64,000 nt of DNA, from positions 33,961,721-34,025,720 of the forward strand of contig QVOM02000042.1 of the NCBI GenBank assembly GCA_003586115.2. Reading direction: 5' to 3'. Source of the stretch: Salvator merianae. Its lineage: Eukaryota; Chordata; Lepidosauria; Squamata; Teiidae. Under the pieces are notes generated by a model. That model was given only the letters and a program-made list of their open reading frames with translations. It was not told the origin of the DNA and searched no databases. The stretch's first letter is position 1. Each line of letters begins with the position of its first letter. Shown one piece after another: positions 1-10,245 of this stretch. A program made the position numbers and the translations under genes.

Positions 1-1892
1 TAAAACACAATAGTGAAAAACACATTTCATCTATTACTGTTCATATGAAGGCTGTGTATGTGTATTAAATCAGAGGCAGTAAATATCAATAATGCATAAA
101 TAACTGAGTCTGTTGATTGTCCACCAAATTATTTTCTCCTTACAGACTTTAAAGTAATTGTTTGTATTTTTAAATGGCATTTGAACAGGTCTAAAATATT
201 TATTCCCTGCTAAGGCAGATGAAAACTGATCTGTAAAACTATTCTTGTTTTCTGGAGACAGTTATCTGTGAACTATAGCAGGTCTTGTGTCAGAGAGTGA
301 GAGTATTTTGGTTCGTAACAAAGATGTATATAGCTTTTCTTTTTTTTTTAATCACTACAACTAGCTGAAATATTGTACCATTCATTTCTAAAAGTCTTGA
401 CGTTTGTCCCTTTGGTTTTACATTCATCTCTTCCTCCCTACCCCCACTGCTTTTTAGATGTCTCCTAGCTATGCTGGTCTCTACCTTGAGTAGCATTTTC
501 ATCTGGTGGATTGTGTGTGGCTCATTTCTTCCCAACCTGCTACTCTGTGTAGATGGTCTCAGAACATAGGTTCCCCCAGGACCACCCTTAAGAGAGCCAC
601 TATGTAAGTGTCCCGATTACTTTCTTTACAGCAGCTCAGCTTCTTGCCTCGTTCATAAACGCATGCATCAAGCTTTGACAAGCCTTTTTTTCCCCTTTGG
701 CAAGGATTCCTGAAACTTTTTCCAGCTGCTTTTACAAGAGGGCACAATACATGACTTGCATGTAGCTGTCCTAAATTTTGCCTTCGAAGACTGCCAAATT
801 GCAGGAATGGGGTTCTTTTCTTCCTGTCTTATTATCTGTTTCATGTAGGGAAATTGGTCCAAGTAAGGTGGAATGTATGAATAGTGCTTTCTTAGGTTAG
901 CATAAGAAGGGTGTCGGGTTGCCTTGAGTTTTTTTTTACCTGTTCTGACGTAGTTTGCACTATTACTTTACCTACATTATTTGTGATGGACTATAGTTCT
1001 CAACTAGTGCAAATGAAAAGCTGTAGACAGTGTTGTTAGGAAGCGAAGGAATTAATGACAGTAAGCCATAATGAACATAGTGCTTCTTACTTCCAAGAAA
1101 AGTCAGTCTATACAGGTGAAATAATCAATTGCTTTATACTAATGTTGCCCAGTTTTATTCTGTTTTCTGGGTAACTGTTGGCCTGGATGGATTGAGATCT
1201 CAAGTGTGTGTTGAGTCCTAAATCATACTTCCTGTTTCTGGTTTAGGATGGATATTAGAAATAGCTTAGAGGCCAAGTTGCTGCTTTTGCCACCTGAGGA
1301 ACATTTTAAAGATGTAAGAAGTCAGGTCTAATGCCCTCTGGTGCTATGTTGGAATATTGCATATTGTCTTCTAATGGTCTTGTGGGTTTTTTTGTAACTT
1401 TTGGAAAAAAAACACCCCTTGTTCACCTCCTACTACGTAACAGGTTTTATGTAATGATTCAAAGCTCAAACAAATAAGAGTGAAATTATTTATTTAACTT
1501 AATTAAATTTACCTTAACATGCAGTCCATTGCTTTTTTTATTGCCAGAAAGTAACATATCCTACATTCTTATTTTAAAAACAAGGAGTTTTAATCACTTA
1601 ATCTTAGTGTGTTTGGAAACTTGAGTTTATTCATTCCTAGGTATTTCTGTGACATACTTCTTCCTTTACAGTAGCTGTAAAGCACCACAGCCAGCTGAAA
1701 AGATGTAAATGTAGCAACACGTAGCAACAACAACAAGCAGCTCACAAGAACCTTAGAGATGGAAGCGTGTGGCCCTCTTGTTCTCATCTCATCTCATCTA
1801 TCATCTACCTTTCCTAGCTTAAGAGTGTTCATGAGAGTGGGAGGGACGCTACCTGCCAAACTCCTCTTAGCTGTCTTTAAACCAGTTCTAAA
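1..1892. other. CDC14B intron, no feature recognised
   Basis: AT-rich intronic DNA with short T runs and scattered stop codons in all frames. I see no exon with splice sites and no recognisable mobile element here. Confidence 0.5.
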
Positions 1893-2258
1893 GCTGTGAT
1901 CAGACACAGCAAAAAAGAGCATCTCTGAGGTGTCTTATTGAAGGCTTCGAGGTGGGATTGTTCACACACCAGCTTGCCCCTCCCCCAATGAACATTCTAT
2001 GCTAGAAAAGATGGATTAGAGAAGGTTGGGGACACAAGGTCTACACACTGTGGCTGTGTTCAGACATAACGAACAGGTGCCTGAGAGGTGCCTCAGACCA
2101 TGTGTGGCCCTTGTGTCTCCAACCTTCTCTAATCCACCTTTTCATGGGAGGGGGAGGGGCAGACTGGTGTGTGAACAATCCCTCCTTAGAGCCTTCAATA
2201 AGGCACCTCCAAGGTGCCTCAGAGATGCTTTCTTTTTTTGCCATGTCTGACCACAGCC
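1893..2258. mobile_element. Long foldback DNA element (MITE-like), family C
   Basis: Two arms of roughly 150 bp are imperfect reverse complements. The left end GCTGTGATCAGAC pairs with the right end GTCTGACCACAGC. Inside, GGATTAGAGAAGGTTGG pairs with its complement near 2120. No transposase frame is present, so this would be a non-autonomous cut-and-paste element. Its right end appears partly duplicated at about 2259-2312 (a GAGGCACCTCAGAGG segment followed by GTCTAATCATAGCC). The element at 14618-15034 has similar termini. Confidence 0.65.
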
Positions 2259-2317
2259 TGTCTCTTTGAGGCACCTCAGAGGCATCCCTTTTGTTGTCTA
2301 ATCATAGCCTAAGATGC

Positions 2318-2336
2318 TTTTTTTTTTTTTTTTTTT
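2318..2336. repeat. Poly(T) run of 19
   Basis: Simple homopolymer just beyond the foldback element. No retroposon body was recognised beside it. Confidence 0.9.
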
Positions 2337-3349
2337 ACTATACATGAATGCAGCCATACTCAAGTGAAAGAGGCAGTTGCACTGAAAGATAAAGCTATGC
2401 CTTTCCTTTGCAGTTACTGCTGTTACTGCAATCTTGCAATACTCATCTGAAAAACTTCATCCTAATGTTGTCTTGTCCTGCTAGGAGATTGTATTTTAAT
2501 TATGTTTTTATTGATTTTAGTCATGTTTTTATGCAGAGAAAGAGAGATGCACATTTGTAAAAGTTGAAATGTTTAACATTTTAATGAAATGTTGTCCCTG
2601 GGACATACCTGAAGACGTTTAGGAAGTGCTGGAAGTGTTGCTTTAACCCCTGAAGTTGATGTTACTGCCAGCACTGTAGCATGCCTTGAAGGTGGTACTG
2701 GCAGGCTAGCAGAAACACTGGTTGGCATGCTGTTTTCATCACAGCAGCTGTGGAATATTTTGTCTACAATCCCTTCACTTTCTTGAAATGCCCACAGAAT
2801 ATGCTAACCTCATTGATTGCGGTTCTTGAGAAGGGGGAATGAAATAACAATTGCCCTCTCTTTGCTCATTGTCCACCGTAAAAAGGTAATCTTACATCTA
2901 GCAGTTCATCCAGCAGAGGTTTTTTTTTCTTCAGCCCTCTTCTGAAGGAAAGGTAAGTTAGGATTGTTCTATTAATGAGTTCTTGATGAATGAGCTGTTC
3001 CTTCTTTATGGAGAAAAATATATTTTTAACACCTACGTTATTTATACAGTGATTTTTTTACTGTTCTTGAAGCAAACTTAAACTGGCTTTTGAAGATGGC
3101 ATTTTTTTAAAAGCTAGAAAAGAAAGATTAGCCTTCTGTCCATCATCTGTTATGTGAATTTTTCTCTGGAAGCAATATTTCAGTCCATCTAACTCTTCAG
3201 AGGAATAGAAGGTTAGCAAAGCTCCTTTTTAAGGGAAATATATTTTACAGAAACATTTGGTATGTTAGTTTAACTGATTATCTTTTGCCTTATCTAAAAA
3301 ATTTAGGATTCTGTTCCTTCAACCATTGTGTATTTGTTGATGAGACATT
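2337..3349. other. CDC14B intron, mostly featureless
   Basis: AT-rich intronic DNA. The only notable point is an 18-nt stretch at 2935-2952 framed by a strong polypyrimidine-CAG and a GTAAGT (see findings). Otherwise I see nothing. Confidence 0.5.
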
Positions 3350-4698
3350 TTTGTTCTTGTTCTGTCATTAAATCATATCCAACTCTTTGTGATCCCAGAA
3401 ACTCTAGCATGCTTTTACCAGGCCCTTCTGTCCTCTATTGTTTGCACAAGCTCATGTATATTGCTTCTATGATATTATCTGTTCATCTCATCCTCTGCTG
3501 TCCCTTTCTCCCTTTGCTTTCAGTTTTCCCCAGCATCAGAGACTTTTCCATCAGAGACTTCTCGTTATGTGTTCTAAAGTATTTGAGCTTCTGCTTCAGT
3601 ACTTGTTGTGTACTATTGTATTTGATTTCCTTTACTACTGATCAATTTGATCTCCTTGCAGTCCAAGAGATTCTCAAAAATCTTCCCCAGACTCAACCTT
3701 CCTTATGGTCCCAGTTCTTACAGCCATACATTACTGTTGGGAAAATAATAGGTTTATCTATATGGACCTTTGTAGGCAAGGTGATGTCCCTGCTTTTTAA
3801 TATGCTGTCCAGGTTTGCCATAGCTTGCCTCCCAGGGAACAATCATCTTTTAATTTCATGGCTGCAGTCACGTCTTTGAGCCCAAGAAAATAAAATCTGA
3901 CACTGCTTCCATTGTTCCTCTCACTATTTGTCAGGAAGTTGTGGGAAAGGATATCATGATCTTAAATTTTTTTAACGTTGAGCTTCAAGACAGCTTTTGC
4001 ACTCTTCTTTTACCTACTTCAGTAGGCTCCTTAATTTTTTCACTTCAATTTTTGTAGAGTGGTGTCGTCTATTATATCTCAGGTTGTTAATTTTTCCCTG
4101 ACAATCTTAATTTCAGCTTTTGATTAATCCAGCCTGGCATTTTATCTACTCTGCATACAAATTAAATAAATATGATGATGATATATCGCTTTTTCGTACG
4201 CTTTTGCCAATCTTGAACCAATCAGTTATCCCATGTTCATTTCTAATGGTTGCTTCTGGACCCACATTGAGGTTCCTCAGGAGACAAGTAAGGTGGTCTG
4301 CTCCTCACATCTCTTTAAGAACTTGCCACAATTTGTTGCGATCCACATAGTCAAAGACTTTAGTACAGTCAATGAAGCAGATGAATATGAGGCTTTGTCC
4401 ATAAACCAGCAAATGTTGACAATTTGACCTCTGGTTCCTCTGCCCCTTCAAAAACCAGTTTACACTTCTAGTAGATCTTGATTCACCTATTGCTGAAGCC
4501 TAGCTTGCAGGATCTTGAGCCTAATCTTGCTGGTGTGTTATATGAGCGTAATTGTTCAGTAGTCCAAACAATTGCCCTTCTTTGGGATTGGTAAGTAAAT
4601 CGACCTTTTGCAATCTAGTGGCCACTGTTAAGTTTTCCAAGTTTGCTGGCATACTGAGTACAGCATTTTAATAGCACCATCTGTTAGTATTTTAAATA
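3350..4698 (-). mobile_element. Bov-B (RTE) LINE, 3' half, interrupted
   Basis: Read on the minus strand this is the 3' half of a Bov-B non-LTR retrotransposon. It runs up to the characteristic 3' terminus, which carries GGATCACAAAGAGTTGGA in the complement of about 3375-3395. The reading frame is broken by many stops, so the copy is dead. The element continues at 6231-7340 on the far side of a Tc1-like insertion. Bov-B is abundant in squamates and in a few other lineages such as ruminants, which helps to place the organism. Confidence 0.85.
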
Positions 4699-6230
4699 TA
4701 CTGCTCAAAACAATTAAGGGAACACGTAAGAATCACAGTATAACTCCAAGTCACTTAAACTTCAGGGATATCAATCCATCCAGTTAGGAAGCATAAGCAA
4801 TTGTAAAACAATTTCACTTGCTGTGTTGTAAATGAAAGTGACAACAGGTGCATGGAGGGGCAACAGCAAGACACACATACCCCAAAACAGAATGGTTTTG
4901 CAGGTAGTGACCACAGACAATACTCTGCTTATCATTCCTGACTGATCCTTCTCTAGTTTTGCAGTTTGCTAGTGTTCCTGTCACTACTGATAGCATGAGG
5001 CAGTACCTGCAGCCCATTCAGTTGCACAGGTAGTCCATGTCCTCCAGGATAGCACATCCATACATGTCTCCCAGCACAGTCTCAAGAGCATGGAGCAGAT
5101 TCCAGGACATGGGCCATCACATGAGGAGAGCTGGACAGGGCTATAGAAGGGCATTAGCCCAGCATCAGGATTGGTATCTGCTTCTTTGTGGAAGGAGGAA
5201 CAGGAGGAGAGCTGCCAAAGCCCTACAAAATGACCCCCAGATGTCTACTGCTATGCATGTTTCTGACCAAACTGTCAGAATCTATGAGGGTTACCTGAGA
5301 GCCCAATGCCCTGTAGTGGGACCTGTGCTCACAGCCCAGCACTGTGCAGCTTGATTGGCATTCACCAGAGAACACCAGAACTCTCAGGTCCAGCATTGGT
5401 GCCCTGTTCTCTTCACAGATGAGATCAGGTACACATTGAGCACATGTGAGAGACATGAAAGTGTCTGGAGACTCTGTGGTGAACGTTATGTTGCCTGCAA
5501 CATTACCCAGCATGACCAGTTTGGCAATGGGTCAATGATGGTTTGGGGAGGCATATCCTTGAAGGGTCACACAAACCTCCACGTGATAGTCAATGGTACC
5601 TTGACTGTTGTTAGGCACTGGGATGAAATCCTCAGAGCCTTACGCTGGTACAGTGAGACCTAGGTTCTTCCTGGTGCAGGACAATGCCTGGCCTCATTTT
5701 GCCAGAGTGTGTAGGCAGTTCCTGGATAACAAAAGCATTGATGCCATTGACTGACCCTCACATTCTGCAGACCTGGATCCAACCTCTGGGACATTGTGTA
5801 TTGGTGCATCTGATGCCACCAAGTAGTGCCACAGACCGTCCAGGAGCTGATTGATGTCCTGATCCAGTCTGGGAGGAGATACCCTAGGACACCATCTGCC
5901 ATCTCATCAGGAGCATGCCCAGATGTTGTCAGGAGTGCATACAGGCACATGGGGGCCATACACACTACTGAGTCATATTATGAGTTGCCATGATGAAATT
6001 CACGCAAATTGGATCCATCTGTAATTTCAGTTTTTTACTTTGATTTTCAGGATGATTTGAAATCCAGTCCTCAGTTGGTTGATAATTTTGGTTTCCACTG
6101 ATCATTGATACATCATTTTCTTCTCAACAAATTAGACAGTTGCTATCAATAAAGATTTTCAGCTTGAATCTTTCGTTCATCAAGATCCAATGCGTGATTT
6201 AAGTATTCCTTAATTGTTTTGAGCATTGTA
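4699..6230 (+). mobile_element. Tc1/mariner-like DNA transposon, degenerate
   Basis: About 1.53 kb, flanked by TA and bounded by inverted repeats: TGCTCAAAACAATTAAGGG at the left and its near-perfect complement TTCCTTAATTGTTTTGAGCA at 6206-6225. The internal frame encodes a Tc1-family transposase relic. The element sits inside the Bov-B copy and so is younger than it. Confidence 0.9.
5037..5985 (+). pseudogene. Tc1-like DDE transposase pseudogene
   Basis: Frames starting at 5037 and 5355 are in phase and separated by a single TGA (5352-5354). They give a DNA-binding part with [13 protein letters not shown] and QTVR-like segments, then the catalytic start LFTDEIRYTL (first Asp) and MVWGGIS. 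After a frameshift near 5660 the frame continues with VQDNAWPH (second Asp) and an SADLDP segment equivalent to the family's SPDLNP. A functional Tc1 transposase is about 340 residues and uninterrupted. Here one stop, at least one frameshift and loss of the C-terminal frame make it a fossil. Confidence 0.88.
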
Positions 6231-7340
6231 GTTCAGCTGGATGTCACCGCCACTAGCCTTGTTTTTAGCAATGTTTCCTAAGGCCTATTTGAATTCACTC
6301 TCAAGGAAATCCGGCTCTGATGATCAGTGATATTAAGATATTTCTTGTATAGTTCTTCTGTGTGTTCTTGCCACCTCTTCTTAATCTCTGCTACTTCTAT
6401 TAGGTCGCTACTATTTTTATCTTTTATCATGCCCACATTTGCATGAAACATTCCCTTGATAACTCCAGAGATCTCTTGTCTTTCCCATTTTATTGTTTTC
6501 TTCTGTTTCTTTGCATTCCTCATTTAAGAAGACCTTCTTATCTCTCCTTGGTATTCTCTGGAAATCTGCATTCAGTTGGGTATGTCTTGCCCTTTCTCCT
6601 TTGTTCGTCACTTTCCTTCTGTCCTCACCTATTTGTAAAGCCTCACCAGACAGCCATTTGGCTTTCTTGCTCTTCTTTTTCTTTGGGATGTTTTTGTTGC
6701 TGCCTGCTGTACAATGTTATGAACCTCTGTCCATATTCTTCAGGTACTCTGTTCAACGGATCTAATCCTTTAAATCTGTTCACCATCTCCACTGCATATT
6801 CATATGGGGTATTAGGTCATTCCTGTATGGTCCAGTGGTTTTCCCTACTTTCTTCAATTTAAGTTTGAATTTTACAGTAAGAAGCTTATGATCTGAGCCA
6901 CAGTCAGCTCCATATCTTGTTTTTATTGACTGACAGTATAATGCTTCTCCATCTTTGACTGCAAAGCACATAACATAATCTAGTTATCTTTTGATTTTTT
7001 ACTTTAGTATTCCAGCCCCTTATGGTGAAAGTGATATATTTTTTGGTGTTAGTTCTAGAAGAACTGGCCAGTTTCAGCATCTATGGGTGGTATATAGACT
7101 TAGATTACTGTGATGCTGAATGGTTTGCCTTGCATTCAAACAGAGATTATTCTGTTTGTATCAAGATTGTATCCCAGTACTGCTTTTCTCATCCTTTTAT
7201 TGACTATGAGGGCTACTTCATTTCTTCTTAGAAATTCTTCCCACAGTAGTAGATATAATGGTCATCCAATTTAGAGTAGCCCATTTCAGTCCATTTTAGT
7301 TCATTGATGAGACATGCAATGTTGTAAATAATGTAGTTTT
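6231..7340 (-). mobile_element. Bov-B (RTE) LINE, 5' half of the interrupted copy
   Basis: Minus-strand translation shows pieces typical of Bov-B, for example RNAKKQKKTI near 6520 and IKKRWQEHTEELYKK further on. The endonuclease region runs up to about 7300. Together with 3350-4698 it makes about 2.46 kb of one element running 5' to 3' leftwards. Frames are short and shifted relative to each other, so it is inactive. Confidence 0.85.
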
Positions 7341-7344
7341 TTAG

Positions 7345-7699
7345 GGCCTTTTCACATTTACCTTTAGTAGGCTGGATCAAGTAGATCAGATCCCATTGGG
7401 ATGGATGACTCTTACACTAGAACAAGGCCATCCGAATCAGGATGTCCTGTTCCATCCCAGCCCCCTTGCTGGCTCTAAAGCTCACACCAGCTTCAGAACT
7501 GGCACAGGACATCTCTGAAAGTTCCAAAGGTCCATGGGACCAATTCCACCAGCATGCCTTGTTGTGCAAATGCAACGGATCCAGTGTCATAATGGACTAT
7601 TGAGGCATGCCATCCACATGCATCTGTGGTCCAGTAAACCTCCCCAGTATGCTGGTAGACCAAACTAAGCCACTATTTTGGGCCTCTTGGTGTGGTCTA
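7345..7699. repeat. Probable DNA-transposon-derived repeat
   Basis: Begins with GGGCCTTTTCACATTTACC, which resembles the termini of the other non-autonomous elements in this window. It runs into the palindrome at 7700. No coding frame is seen and the boundaries are uncertain. Confidence 0.35.
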
Positions 7700-7880
7700 G
7701 GGCCCTTTCTGCACTTGGCTATATTTTGGATCATATCCCAGAACAGGGACCTGCTATCTGCATGCTAGTGGAGTTTATAGGAGGCCCTGCGTGGAGCCTG
7801 CCATAGTCCCTGCTAGCATGCAGATGGCAGGTCCCTATTCCAGGATATAATCTGGTATAAGGCCAAGTGCAGAAAGGGCC
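7700..7880. mobile_element. Foldback DNA element (palindromic MITE-like)
   Basis: The left end GGGCCCTTTCTGCACTTGG is the near-exact complement of the right end CCAAGTGCAGAAAGGGCC. Inner segments (GGGACCTGC, GCATGCTAG) are mirrored as well, so almost the whole 181 bp could form a hairpin. The element at 40263-40783 has closely related ends. Confidence 0.7.
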
Positions 7881-8258
7881 TTTGTTCTGTTCTGTGTGAA
7901 CGGAGTGTACTAGCAGGGGTGAGGCTTCCCTTAGACCGCACCAGTGTGCAGAAGTGAGACTCCTAGTATGCTTGGTAGTCCGATATATTGGCCAGTGCAG
8001 AATCTCCTTTAGTCTTCCGTAAAGCAAGCCTAGCTGTTTTTTTAAAAGAACCTTTTCTCCTCACAAACAGAAGTTAAGACTGAATAGAGAGAGTCGAACA
8101 TACTACTGGAGTGAAAAGTGTAAATGTTCTAAAATAGAAAAAATAATCTTAACCATTATTACTTACTTGCAGAGATCTTGTGCACCTTCCTAAAGATCCT
8201 TTCTCGTGGTGCGTCGTATACTTTACAGTTTGCTTTATGTAACTTTCTCTTTTTTCAG

Positions 8259-8375
8259 AATCATTCTGCAATCCAGTGTTCACAAAACTAAACAGAGTGA
8301 ATGTACCATTTCTGACAATGTAGCCAGTAGTAAAAGAACTACCAGGTCTACTGCAAGAAAAGGCAGTTTTAAAAG
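8259..8375 (+). CDS. CDC14B: CDC14B penultimate coding exon
   Basis: A 117-nt exon with a strong acceptor (TTTTTTCAG) and donor (AG|GTGAGA). It enters with one base completing a codon and leaves with two. In that frame it reads IILQSSVHKTKQSE, then KRTTRSTARKGSFK. This matches the human CDC14B tail (VILQSSV...KRTTRSASRKSS) at conserved spacing, from memory. The segment is basic and Ser/Thr-rich, lies outside the catalytic domain and is low in conservation, as expected for the tail. No other frame is open across it. Confidence 0.85.
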
Positions 8376-9091
8376 GTGAGAAATCCTGTCCTGGGTGCGT
8401 AACAGACTCAGTTAACAAAGACTGAAATTAATGAAATTTAAAGCTGCATTAAAACATTGTTTTGCTAAGGCATAGGATCCCATGCACCAGTATTATTAGA
8501 GCTTTGGGGCAGCCTTAGTTCTAGGTTGATGGTGTAGTTGCTAAGATGGTTCAGGCAAAGTCAGGGCATCCTGCATGTTCCAGGTGTGCTGTTAACCATT
8601 CACTCCCTATTCAACAGCTGTGTCTAGTTTTAGTGCTTTATACCACTAGCCACAATTAGCATTGGGCTCATGTACTTCCAGTTTTTTTCTTTTTCCAAAT
8701 ACAACTGCTTGTTGAATTGCAGGCTGTGGTTTATGATCATGAATTGCTAACTATGGCTTAAACTAACCAAAGTTTTCTTTCAATTTGAATATGTTCTAAG
8801 AAATTCTCTATGCAGCAAAAGAGAAGTGGGGAGGCACATGAAGATAAGGTTTATTGATTTGGCACATAATGCTACAATAATAGCTCATTGTGGCATCTGG
8901 CCTAGATCAGAATATCCACACTCAAGTATTGTAAGACGGTGTGCAGGTAAATCTGGATGCTTTGGAATTATAAACCGCATCATAAAGATACAGTTTGCAG
9001 TTTTCATGGCATTATTGTGAGCCCTACTAGCATAGACGAGGTTCAGAATTTATTCTGTGGGGAGATAAATAAGAGTTTGAGGATCATGCTT
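8376..9091. other. CDC14B last intron, first part
   Basis: Non-coding intronic DNA in which I recognise no element. Confidence 0.5.
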
Positions 9092-9291
9092 ACCAGCGGC
9101 AGCTCTAAGCCTTGGTGTTCGTGCCCTGTGGGAAGCATGCCATGGCCGTTCATGGGGCCTCCGGGCCTCCAGACTGCCTCAGCAGGTTGCCTAGCAACCT
9201 GCTGAGGCAGTGCGGAGGCCCTGCGAATGGCCATGGCATGCTTCCCGCGGGGCACGAACACCAAGGCTTAAAGCTACCGGCCGCTGCTGGT
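9092..9291. mobile_element. Foldback DNA element, family A
   Basis: Near-perfect 200-bp palindrome: a left arm with GCCTTGGTGTTCGTGCCC, a centre of CAGGTTGCCTAGCAACCTG and a right arm with GGGCACGAACACCAAGGC. GC-rich, unlike its AT-rich surroundings. A diverged relative lies at 37138-37347 in HABP4 intron 2, so this is a dispersed family and not a local duplication. Confidence 0.75.
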
Positions 9292-9884
9292 CCTTACAGA
9301 AGAAAGACACCAAAGACAAGTAGTTCCTTCCTGCTTCATTGCCAGATAGTTTAGGAACTAAGCAAAGATATTTGTAACCTTTGTTAAGCAGTTATAGAAA
9401 ACACGTTATTTGGAAATGGCGAACAGGATTGCAGCTTTTTTTCTTTGCTTCATCAGTTTCAAAATGACTTGAATAACTTATAGGATCTGGTAATCATTAG
9501 TGTGTGATTTGAAAGCCCCACAGGTAACAAGAACCCTCTTAGAAAAGAAATTCCATATTCGTACTGTATAATAATGTTTTTTGGGAACTATGCCTATATC
9601 ACCTACGAACTGTGCTTAGATCTATTGCTGTCTTTGTAGGCAAATTTATGGCAGTGTCAACTGAATAATGGATCAGTTGAATTAAAATCTGCAGAGTAAA
9701 TCAACTTAAGATTTCTTTAATAGTATGATAAAGTCCTGGAAGAAATAACAAATGGATGTTTGCTTATTTAATGGAAGAAAAGAACTTTAGTGTGTTTTCT
9801 AAACTGAATACAATGTAAAAAGTGCAGGTGAACACAAACTGTTTTTGTGTGAATTTGGTCTTTGTATTTTGTATCTGTTCCCCA

Positions 9885-10245
9885 GTCCACGCAGAAGTGC
9901 CTGACCAATACTAGGGTTAACCCATCTTGGAATAGGGTCATCAGTCTCTGGAATTCACTGCCAGAAGAGGTGCTAACAGCAACCATCCTGGACAGCTTTA
10001 AGAAAGGGTTGGGAGAGGTGTATCATTGGCTACCAGAAGTGATGCCTTGATACTGCATCCCGGTTGGAGAGACAGGCATGATTCCTCTAAAGGCCATTTG
10101 CAGGGAGTCAAGAGCAGGTGAAGGTTTTGCCTTTGTCTTCTGTTTGAGAATGCCCAGAAGCAACTGGTGAACCACTGTATGAGATAGGATGCTGGCCTAC
10201 ATAGGTTGTGGCCTGATCCAGCAGGACTCCTCTTATATTTTTATC
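9885..10245 (+). mobile_element. CR1-type LINE 3' fragment
   Basis: The frame reads WNRVISLWNSLPEEVL followed by FKKGL, the C-terminal end of CR1-group reverse transcriptase proteins. The following 3' UTR contains GATGCTGGCC and CTGATCCAGCAGGACTC, typical of amniote CR1 tails. 5'-truncated and inactive. Confidence 0.75.
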
